Assembly: GCA_036338615.1 (NCBI GenBank)
Contig: JAYZBT010000234.1
Span: 1-7,474, forward strand
Length of the DNA stretch: 7,474 nt
DNA from: UBA1138 sp036338615
Lineage (GTDB): Bacteria > Gemmatimonadota > Gemmatimonadetes > Longimicrobiales > Gaopeijiaceae
Reading direction: 5' to 3'
Position numbers and translations under genes: made by a program. Shown here piece after piece: positions 1 through 6,208 of the stretch (its first letter is position 1; every line of letters begins with the position of its first letter). A model generated the notes under the pieces. It saw only the letters and a program-made list of their open reading frames with translations, had not been told where the DNA came from and did not search any database.

Positions 1-138
1 AAGCCGCTGGAACGTTGAAGGGAGGGCTATGTCGGGCCCCCTGGACGGGGCCCGCGCCTGCTACCCATCGAGCAGACCCACACGGCCTTCTGGGGTGCGT
101 GGGCGGCGTTCCATCCAAAGACCCGCCTGTGGCAGTAG
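1..138 (+). pseudogene. 3' end of a DUF3179-domain protein gene, frame broken near position 55
   Basis: The gene enters from outside the window and ends at TAG (136-138). From position 2 one frame reads SRWNVEGRAMSGPLDGAR. From about position 55 the next frame reads RLLPIEQTHTAFWGAWAAF and continues HPKTRLWQ to the stop. Joined, they match the C-terminal pattern of DUF3179 proteins as I know it: G-S-x-W, then G-x-A-x-x-GPL-x-G, then F-W-x-x-W-x-x-F-x-P-x-T. Neither frame carries the whole pattern. The upper frame reads on into unrelated sequence, and the lower frame has a TGA at 16-18. One missing base near 53-57 (a C in GCCCGCGCC) would restore a continuous protein. DUF3179 has no established biochemical role. 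The gene converges on the SusC/SusD operon across about 96 bases. The break could be a real mutation or a sequencing or assembly error in a GC-rich run. I am fairly sure of the family and unsure of the cause. Confidence 0.68.
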
Positions 139-168
139 CGCAAGCGGTCGCCTACGCGCGTGCGCGCG

Positions 169-204
169 AAAACGGGCCCGGGGGCGATGCCCCGGGCCCG
201 TTTC
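169..204 (-). terminator. Strong hairpin terminator of the SusC/SusD operon, probably bidirectional
   Basis: The arms 170-183 and 190-203 are perfectly complementary over 14 bp, with the core AAACGGGCCCGGGG and a 6-base loop. Read on the minus strand, the hairpin begins 31 bases after the SusD stop and is followed by TTTT (172-169, partly within the stem), then C. Read on the plus strand, it ends in TTT and begins 31 bases after the DUF3179 stop. It sits midway between two converging genes, so it probably ends both transcripts. The U-tract is short, so the very GC-rich stem would do most of the work. Confidence 0.8.
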
Positions 205-234
205 GTCAGGCTGCTCGGAGTAGTTGCGGTCCGA

Positions 235-1839
235 TCAGTTGAACTTCGGAGCCTGGCTACCCGGCAAGCTGGTGCACCCAGTGCCGCGAGCATCTTCCCC
301 GCCCAATGCTTCGAAATACGGATTCAGGATGTACTCGTCGCCGGCAAACAACTGGCGAACCGCACCCAACAACGCGTATCCCTGGAACGGGGTGTCACCC
401 TGACGCCGTGGGAACCAGAGGATGTCCGTGTTCTGGATCTTGGTCGACCAGTAACGCGCTCCTTCGGCGAAAAACTCCCTTCTCCGTTCCTCCATCAGCA
501 TTGCGCGAACCGCAGTGCCGTCCGCCAAGAGCGTGGCTTCATACGCCCCAGAAATGCGCGGTAGGCCGTGCGAATCCCGGAGCCTGTTCACGAACGCGAT
601 CGCACCCGCGAAGTTGCCCTGGGAGTGCGCCATACCGGCCTCGATCAAACGCATCTCTTCCCAACTCGAGTACGGGACATCGTTGTCATTCGCCGAGTAC
701 CGGTCGGGCACTTCCTCCGGCACCGGGCCCTGGATGGGCTGTATGTGGTGCAGGACCCGAGTATCCGCTACCGCGCCGTTGTTCAGCGAGATCGGATTGT
801 CACTGCCGTCCCGAGTCTCCTCCGCCCACCTGACCGGAAGGTTCCCGGCTTCCAGAGTCCGTCCGTCATCCATGATACCCAGGAAAATGTATCCCGTGAA
901 CGGGATGGGATCGGGCCACGGCTGGCCTGTCACCGGATTGGGCCGGCGGATCGCCGAATTCCACCAGTTGTTGACCCCGAGCATGCCCGAGAATCCCACC
1001 TCGGTCGCGGAGTGATAGATCTTGTTCCTCCGCGTGGCACCGGCCTCACGCGTCACCCAGGCCGTGAAGCCGTCGGGAATCGTCGCGGCGTCGGCCGCGG
1101 CACCCGATAGGTTGCCGCTCGCCCAGCGGATTCGCGCCCGGATCGACATCGCCATCGACGTGGCGCTGCTCGCGGCACCGTTGGGCATCTCGAAGTCGCC
1201 GTAAGAGGCGATATGTCCGAGCGCATTGTTCGTGATCCAGCCTTCCGCCAAGCTCAGCATCTGCGTCGGCGTGATCATGTCGCTTTCGTCCAGGGACATC
1301 TCACAGAGAAACTCCCCCATGTGGGCTAGGCTGGCCGCCATGTAGATCGAGGCGATGGCCGAAAGTCTCTCCCCAGCCGAACCCAACTCCCATTCGTCCT
1401 GAATCCGGTCATAGACGCCCCTCCCCGCTCCGGTCCCCGAGGCGACGAGTCGGTCGGGCGATGTCGAGATCAGGGACCGGGTGCCCATGATCTGATCAAA
1501 CCAGCTATCGCTCGACGAACTCCCGTCACAACCACCAGTATCGGGCGTGTCGTCGTACACGTGCATGCCACCAGCCACACCCGCGATCGACTGCATGGCG
1601 TCCTCGGCGCCCATTCCCATGAGTCCGAAGGCGGTATATCCGCATTCAAAGAGCGCCATCGCCGAGTTGATCTGCGTCGCGGCCGTCGCCTCTCCTTCGA
1701 TCGCGGCATCCGTGAGTAGGTGAGGTAAATTCACATCGAGTAAGTCCTCGCAAGCGCCCAGGGCGCCCAGCGACAGGCCGAGGGCGAGGCCGACCGCACC
1801 CCTGCCCCAGCGCTTCGACTGCCTAGCATAATCGCTCAT
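235..1839 (-). CDS. SusD/RagB-family outer-membrane lipoprotein
   Basis: This is the probable surface ligand-binding partner of the adjacent SusC-like transporter. From ATG at 1839 it has 534 residues. A basic n-region (R6, K9, R10, R13) and a hydrophobic stretch (15-28) lead to a lipobox LGAC with the lipid cysteine at residue 30. The following EDLLDVNLP is typical of SusD N-termini. Near the C-terminus come a helical segment (EMRLIEAGMAHSQGNFAGA, then AFVNRLRDSHGLP), as in the SusD helical-repeat scaffold, and the family signature EERRREFFAEGARYW from about residue 450. The usual D-L-x-R after that signature is replaced by STKIQNTDILWFPR, suggesting a divergent subfamily. Four further cysteines could form disulfides outside the cell. 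ATG at 1857 or 1854 is an alternative start, giving up to 540 residues; the one at 1857 overlaps the SusC stop as TGATG. Neither has a clear Shine-Dalgarno sequence; GGGG at 1852-1849 lies nine bases before 1839. The ligand is unknown. Confidence 0.87.
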   Translation of the reverse strand: MSDYARQSKRWGRGAVGLALGLSLGALGACEDLLDVNLPHLLTDAAIEGEATAATQINSAMALFECGYTAFGLMGMGAEDAMQSIAGVAGGMHVYDDTPDTGGCDGSSSSDSWFDQIMGTRSLISTSPDRLVASGTGAGRGVYDRIQDEWELGSAGERLSAIASIYMAASLAHMGEFLCEMSLDESDMITPTQMLSLAEGWITNNALGHIASYGDFEMPNGAASSATSMAMSIRARIRWASGNLSGAAADAATIPDGFTAWVTREAGATRRNKIYHSATEVGFSGMLGVNNWWNSAIRRPNPVTGQPWPDPIPFTGYIFLGIMDDGRTLEAGNLPVRWAEETRDGSDNPISLNNGAVADTRVLHHIQPIQGPVPEEVPDRYSANDNDVPYSSWEEMRLIEAGMAHSQGNFAGAIAFVNRLRDSHGLPRISGAYEATLLADGTAVRAMLMEERRREFFAEGARYWSTKIQNTDILWFPRRQGDTPFQGYALLGAVRQLFAGDEYILNPYFEALGGEDARGTGCTSLPGSQAPKFN

Positions 1840-1856
1840 TCGTGTCAGCCCCATCA

Positions 1857-4800
1857 TCAGAAGGTGACCCGCATCGTCAAGTTCAAGCTCGTAAGCGGTG
1901 GTGTCTCCCAATAGTTGCTGGTGCCACTGAGAGAGGACGCTCCGTACTCGGGATCCGCGAGAGCAGCCCCGTAGATGTCGGTCTGCTTCCGCCAGATCGA
2001 CAAGATGTTGCGGGCCGAGAACGCCAGAGATGCGCGCGACGCGCCAATCCCGTCTACCCACGCCTGTGGCAACGAGAAGCGTGCGCCGACCTCACGCAGC
2101 TTCCAGAAGTCCGCGTCGAAGTAGGCCTTCGTCCGCGTGAACGAACCACCTGGATTGACCTTGTCGCTGTAGGTCCAGATGGGGTCGTTCTCCAGCCTGG
2201 AGTTCTTGGAGTTGTTGTAGACGTGGCCCCACTGCGAGCCGTTGTCGGTGTGCAGCTTGCCGTACTTGCCCTCGGCCAGCGCGAAAATCTGCAACTGGTT
2301 GTCCAGCAGGCTGATTCGCGGTGCTATGCTGAAGGTGTGCGTAAAGAACGACCGTCCGACGTAGAGGTTTTGGTTCGGAATGTCTCCGCAGGGCTTGAGC
2401 TCACCACCCTCGATCCTTCCCCACGCTTCGGGGTCGAGGTCGCCCTCGGGCGCCAAGCTGACGCCCTCGTCGCACATCGCGCTGATCGCCTGTCCAAAGG
2501 CGTTGTTGCGGTCGCCAAGGGGATCGAACTGCGCGGACACCACGTAATCGCCTTCGTTGTGGTTGGGATACGGCAGTCCGAGCGCGATGCGGGTCGTACC
2601 AGGATAATCGCCCAACGTCATGATCTTGTTGTTGGTGTAATCGGCAGAGAGATCGAGGTCGAACGACCACGTCGAGTTGTCGACGATCCGCGCACCAACG
2701 ATCGCCTCCCAGCCCCAGTTGTCGATCCGCCCCAGGTTGGTCGAGACTGAACCAGGGAAGCCGAAGCTCGACGGAATCGGAATCGAGAGCAGTGCGTTCT
2801 CGTCCTGCCGCCAATAGTGGGTGACCTCGGCCGAGATGCGGTCATCGAACATGGCCAGGTCGAAGCCCACCTCGAGCTCCGTGCTCACCTCAGGCTCGAT
2901 CGCCGGGTTGCCCGGGCTCGCAGGCCGGATGGCCGAGGCGCCGCCCGGCCCCGGAATCGCCACGTAGATGTTCTGGCCGGAGGTGGCGGACGGCTGGCGT
3001 CCCGCTTGTCCCCAGGCTCCCCGCAAGCGCAGCGAGTTGACCGCGTCGAAGTTCCAGAAGCTTTCCTCGGACACGACCCATGTGCCCGCAAGCTTCGGGT
3101 ATTGCTGAGCAGGCGCGTCGGTACCGAACGACGAGTTGTCGTCGAAGCGCATAGCACCGGTTAGGAAGAGTCGGTCGTTCCAACTCACCTCTTCCTGGAT
3201 ATAAAAGCCCAGGGACTTGTTCTGGACGAGCGAGTAGGCCGTCGTGACCGTGGCCGGCGACAACTGGTTGATCGTGGTCGACAGCGGTGAAGCGAAACCG
3301 GTTCCGTTGCTCGCGAAGTAGTCGTTTTCGTCGGAGTAGTACTGCGCCCCGAAAGACGTATTAAATCCCCACGCATCGCCCACGTCGGTGTCCAGCGTGA
3401 GCGAGTAGTCGAAGCTGAGGTTCTGCTGGACGGGCCTTTCATAATACATCGTCCCGTCAACCGTCTCGGAATAGACCGACGCCCAACTGCTCTTAAAGTC
3501 AGCCAAGTTCTCCGGGACGGGCCCCGCCTCCAACGGGAACAGCTGCCGGTCGGTGTCCCACCCCTTGTCGATTCCGAGGACGAGCCGCTGGGTGAGCGAA
3601 CTGGTGATACCCACAAAGTCGAAGTCGCCGCTCCTGAAGTTCAGCGTGGCGGCTCCCGTGAAGCGTGTGTAGTCGCGCGTCGCCTCAACGTCCGCCACGT
3701 CCGAAGGCAAGTGCTCCTGGAAGCCACCGAGACGCGCGTTGGAGCCAGGCTTGTCGAACGAATTGACGCGGTCGAGATAGTACCCGTTAGACCAAAGCAG
3801 GTCCTGCCAGATTCCACCGTCCGAGCGGGTCGGAGCCGCGAACCTCGTATAGCCATCCACGAATCCCGTGGAGACATCGAGCGAGAACTTGTCCGAGAAG
3901 ACTACTCCGACGTTGCCTCGAATTCGGAACGTCTCGTCTTTGTTGTACCAGACGATGCCCTCTTCGTCCTCATAATTCGTGGAGAGGAAGTAACGGATGT
4001 TCTGCGTACCACCCCGTACATCCATGTTGTAGCTCTGGCTGAGCCCATTCTGATAGAGGTTCTTGGTGGGCCAAGGGAAATATCCCTCGGCGATATACCG
4101 AGTCCCCTCGTCGTACATCAGGTAGCGCTCGAGGTCGCCTTCGCTCTGGCAATCCGTCGGGCCTGGGCCCGGATCGGTCGGGCACGTGAACTTCTCGCCC
4201 AGCCTGCCTTGAGGGTCGCTCAAGTAGTTGGTCCCCTGTTTGACCGAGAAGTTGAACTGGGGCGCGCCTTCGTTCCCTTTCTTGGTGATAATCTGGATCA
4301 CACCGGCCGACGCCTCGGTTCCGTACAGGCTCGCCGCCGCCGGTCCCTTGATGATCTCGATGCTCTCGATGTCGTTGGGATTGAAGTCGTCGAGCACGTT
4401 CACGTTGTCCCCGTTACCGAGGTTGGGGCCCGCCTCCGGGTCGTTGTTGACCCGGACGCCGTCCACGTACACCAGGGGCTGATTGCGCGTGAAGCTGAAG
4501 CTGCCTACGCCCCGGATCGTGATCGGCGCGCCGGTCCCCACGTTTCCGCTCAGTCGAGCGAACTGCAAGCCGGGGGTTCGTCCCGCCAGCAGGTCCTGCA
4601 TGTTCGAGATCGCTACGTTCTCAACGATGGTACTCGCGTCCACGGTGGTGACCGTGTTCCCGATGGCCCGCCGCTGAGTACCTCCAGGCGTTCCGGTAAC
4701 GATGATCTCGTCGAGGCTGAGCGCTTCTTCTATAATCTGGAAGTTCTGCGCCGCCGTCTCGCCCGCTCCCACCGTCACCTCAGCTGTGAGGACACGGTAC

Positions 4801-5060
4801 CCGATGCGTTGGACCGTCACGGTGTGCGTACCGATCGGGACATTGAGCAAGAGGTAGGAGCCGTTCTGCCGTGATAGCCCGCCTTGATCCAGATCCGCGA
4901 TGAAGACCTGCGCGGCGGAAACCGGGTTGCCGGTCTGGCTGTCGGTCACCCGGCCGGTGATCGAGCCGCCCTGAGCTGCTAGATCAGGCGGCGAGAGCAG
5001 CACAACAGCCGCAAGCACCCCCAGAGCTAGTGTCGTACGCGAACGGACGTGTCGAAACAT
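1857..5060 (-). CDS. SusC/RagA-family TonB-linked outer-membrane transporter
   Basis: This 1067-residue protein is probably a TonB-dependent barrel that imports the ligand delivered by the SusD partner. In order, it has a signal peptide (residues 1-29, ending DLAA before QGGS), then a carboxypeptidase-D regulatory-like domain (about 33-110, starting ITGRVTDSQTGNPVSAAQVF). A TonB-box-like segment follows (LSLDEIIVTGT, 114-124). The plug (about 145-262) contains LLAGRTPGLQ, ITIRGVGSF, PLVYVDGVRVNN and IESIEIIKGPAAASLYGTEA, and ends VIQIITKKG. The remaining roughly 800 residues are aromatic-rich barrel ending in MRVTF, with the terminal phenylalanine usual for outer-membrane proteins. There is no STN domain, so signalling to an anti-sigma factor is not indicated. 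ATG at 5060 is chosen over an upstream in-frame ATG (5147) because GGAGGA lies six bases before it and the signal peptide begins there. Two cysteine pairs in the barrel part may form disulfides in surface loops. Its stop shares a base with a possible SusD start. Confidence 0.95.
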   Translation of the reverse strand: MFRHVRSRTTLALGVLAAVVLLSPPDLAAQGGSITGRVTDSQTGNPVSAAQVFIADLDQGGLSRQNGSYLLLNVPIGTHTVTVQRIGYRVLTAEVTVGAGETAAQNFQIIEEALSLDEIIVTGTPGGTQRRAIGNTVTTVDASTIVENVAISNMQDLLAGRTPGLQFARLSGNVGTGAPITIRGVGSFSFTRNQPLVYVDGVRVNNDPEAGPNLGNGDNVNVLDDFNPNDIESIEIIKGPAAASLYGTEASAGVIQIITKKGNEGAPQFNFSVKQGTNYLSDPQGRLGEKFTCPTDPGPGPTDCQSEGDLERYLMYDEGTRYIAEGYFPWPTKNLYQNGLSQSYNMDVRGGTQNIRYFLSTNYEDEEGIVWYNKDETFRIRGNVGVVFSDKFSLDVSTGFVDGYTRFAAPTRSDGGIWQDLLWSNGYYLDRVNSFDKPGSNARLGGFQEHLPSDVADVEATRDYTRFTGAATLNFRSGDFDFVGITSSLTQRLVLGIDKGWDTDRQLFPLEAGPVPENLADFKSSWASVYSETVDGTMYYERPVQQNLSFDYSLTLDTDVGDAWGFNTSFGAQYYSDENDYFASNGTGFASPLSTTINQLSPATVTTAYSLVQNKSLGFYIQEEVSWNDRLFLTGAMRFDDNSSFGTDAPAQQYPKLAGTWVVSEESFWNFDAVNSLRLRGAWGQAGRQPSATSGQNIYVAIPGPGGASAIRPASPGNPAIEPEVSTELEVGFDLAMFDDRISAEVTHYWRQDENALLSIPIPSSFGFPGSVSTNLGRIDNWGWEAIVGARIVDNSTWSFDLDLSADYTNNKIMTLGDYPGTTRIALGLPYPNHNEGDYVVSAQFDPLGDRNNAFGQAISAMCDEGVSLAPEGDLDPEAWGRIEGGELKPCGDIPNQNLYVGRSFFTHTFSIAPRISLLDNQLQIFALAEGKYGKLHTDNGSQWGHVYNNSKNSRLENDPIWTYSDKVNPGGSFTRTKAYFDADFWKLREVGARFSLPQAWVDGIGASRASLAFSARNILSIWRKQTDIYGAALADPEYGASSLSGTSNYWETPPLTSLNLTMRVTF

Positions 5061-5066
5061 TGTTAG

Positions 5067-5072
5067 TCCTCC
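5067..5072 (-). promoter_or_regulatory. Ribosome binding site of the SusC-like gene
   Basis: The minus strand reads GGAGGA, then CTAACA, then ATG (5060). This near-consensus site with a six-base spacer decides the start in favour of 5060 over the in-frame ATG at 5147, whose first 29 residues do not resemble a signal peptide. Confidence 0.85.
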
Positions 5073-5355
5073 GGCTTGAGGGCGGACCCCCAGCGCGGCC
5101 TCGCTACCTGGAGCAGGCAGCACAGCACCGTAGCTGGTAGGGCACACTTCATCAGTTACACCTCGTCATACGACATGCGACCACTGATGGATTGGCAAGA
5201 GAGAGGCTCTCCGTGGAGCCCCGAGTACAGCGTACGGCGCGGGGACAGGGCATGCAAGTACAGACGGTTAACACTCGTTACTACTGCCGCGTTGAAGGCG
5301 CGCTAGCCTCCCACCCGTCGACGCACTAGTCTGGCTCAGGTTTAAGAGTCGGATC

Positions 5356-5361
5356 GGGAGG
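5356..5361 (+). promoter_or_regulatory. Ribosome binding site of the secreted unknown gene
   Basis: GGGAGG (followed by a further G) lies six bases before ATG 5368. Together with the signal peptide that begins at this ATG, it fixes the start. Confidence 0.8.
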
Positions 5362-5367
5362 GTCGAA

Positions 5368-6198
5368 ATGCAGTGGTGGCGTCCGTCGGTAGCGTTCGTG
5401 AGTGCCACCCTGTTGTTGGCGGCGTCGAGCCAAGCGCAGGTGATCCCCCTCGAGGGGCGGGCCTTCAACGAACAGCTGTTGCGGCCCACGGGCCAGCACG
5501 TCGTGCCCCTCTTCGAGGGCTGGTATGAGAACCCCGACGGTTCTTACGGGATCTGCTTCGGCTACTTCAACCTCAATACGGAAGAGGCGATGGATCTTCC
5601 TCTCGGCCCCGACAACCACATAGAACCGAGCGAGTTCGACGGCCTGCAGCCTACGCACTTCGACCCTGTGCCAAAAGCGAACTACCGACGGCACTTTTGC
5701 GTGTTCACGGTTACGGTGCCCCCAGACTTCGGACAGAAGCGCGTCGTCTGGACGCTACGTACCCACGGGGAAGACCTCTCCACGCCGGGCAAGCTGATCC
5801 CGCCGTATTATCTGGACGAACCGGAAACGGGGGGACGCGGCGTAGTCGCGCCGGTGCTCAAGCTCGAAGCGGACGGGCTGGAGTTTCAGGGTCGAACCGG
5901 CTTCACCACCTCACCACGTACCGTGGCCGTGGGGGCGCCGCTCGATCTCTCGGTCTGGGTCGACCACCCCGCGCCGACGAGTTGGGTGGGTTGGACGCAA
6001 CACCAAGGGCCCGGGAGGGTCGACTTCGCACAGGCGGAAATGCAGGTGGATCGAGCGGCGGGCATGGCCCGCACGAGCGCACGATTCAGCGAGCCTGGAG
6101 AATACCTCGTGCGCGTGCAGTCGATCTATTCGATAGCGTCCTTCGAATACCATTGCTGCTGGACGAACGGCTACGTGCCGGTCACGGTTACGCGATAG
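5368..6198 (+). CDS. Secreted protein of unknown function, two probable beta-rich domains, CCWTNGY motif
   Basis: I do not recognise a named family. The 276-residue product has a signal peptide (hydrophobic 8-21, likely cut after SQA at residue 23), so it should act outside the cytoplasm. The first half (about 45-150) carries LFEGWYENPDGSYGICFGYF (48-67), then N-L-N, GPDNHIEP (80-87), QPTHFDP (94-100), and VTVPPDFG before VVWTLRTHG. From memory, similar blocks recur in uncharacterised proteins of Gemmatimonadota and related metagenomes. The second half (about 180-276) reads like an immunoglobulin-like sandwich: APLDLSVWVDHP, a GPGRVDFAQAE strand, FSEPGEYLVRVQS, and CCWTNGYVPVTV at the end. 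Cysteines at 63, 111, 263 and 264 could form disulfides or bind metal. The stop overlaps the next gene's ribosome binding site, so the two are probably translationally coupled, which suggests a shared job. A chaperone, a substrate-binding subunit or a copper-binding accessory protein are all possible; the sequence does not choose between them. Confidence 0.88.
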   Translation: MQWWRPSVAFVSATLLLAASSQAQVIPLEGRAFNEQLLRPTGQHVVPLFEGWYENPDGSYGICFGYFNLNTEEAMDLPLGPDNHIEPSEFDGLQPTHFDPVPKANYRRHFCVFTVTVPPDFGQKRVVWTLRTHGEDLSTPGKLIPPYYLDEPETGGRGVVAPVLKLEADGLEFQGRTGFTTSPRTVAVGAPLDLSVWVDHPAPTSWVGWTQHQGPGRVDFAQAEMQVDRAAGMARTSARFSEPGEYLVRVQSIYSIASFEYHCCWTNGYVPVTVTR

Positions 6199-6202
6199 GG
6201 AG
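6198..6202 (+). promoter_or_regulatory. Ribosome binding site of the cytochrome/copper monooxygenase gene, overlapping the upstream stop
   Basis: GGGAG starts at the last base of the upstream TAG (6196-6198) and lies six bases before ATG 6209. An earlier ATG at 6204 meets a stop after two codons, so 6209 is the start. The overlap suggests translational coupling of the two genes. Confidence 0.78.
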
Positions 6203-6208
6203 TATGTC

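Larger units (their letters stand above)
5061..5367. other. Divergent intergenic region between the SusC/SusD operon and the copper/haem unit
   Basis: This 307-bp stretch lies between two gene starts pointing away from each other, so it should hold promoters for both directions. I see no convincing -35/-10 pair on either strand. The best minus-strand candidate, TTCAAC (5296-5291) with a 17-base spacer to TGTTAA (5273-5268), is only a half match. Minor structure includes a palindrome GAGAGGCTCTC (5201-5211), an overlapping hairpin GGCTC/GAGCC (5205-5209 with 5216-5220), and a 7-base direct repeat AGTACAG (5224-5230 and 5257-5263, 33 bases apart). The short open frames here show no protein-like features. 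No RNA gene, riboswitch or mobile element is recognisable. Confidence 0.5.

Noticed and set aside
16..18. Programmed frameshift or recoding in the DUF3179 gene
   Set aside because: I see no slippery heptamer at the junction, and I know of no recoding in this family. A simple one-base loss or sequencing error is more economical.
169..204. Possible CRISPR or transposon-end repeat at the large inverted repeat
   Set aside because: It occurs once, is flanked by T-tracts and lies just past a stop codon, so a terminator explains it.
1840..2061. Upstream extension of the SusD-like frame to an ATG at 2061
   Set aside because: It would place 68 or more residues before the signal peptide, fully inside the SusC coding sequence. 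The lipoprotein signal starts only at about 1857 or 1839.
1842..2750. Plus-strand open frame (302 codons) antisense to the end of the SusC gene
   Set aside because: It is a shadow of a confidently identified gene, with no signal peptide, motif or ribosome binding site supporting it.
3711..4874. Long plus-strand open frame (387 codons) antisense to the SusC gene
   Set aside because: It lies opposite the conserved plug and barrel region, and its translation is rich in R, V and D without domains. It is typical of a GC-rich shadow frame.
5061..5147. Upstream extension of the SusC-like frame to an ATG at 5147
   Set aside because: The extra 29 residues are not signal-peptide-like, and a near-consensus ribosome binding site fixes the start at 5060.
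5076..5306. Small open frame in the divergent intergenic region
   Set aside because: It overlaps the SusC leader, has no convincing ribosome binding site and shows no protein-like pattern.
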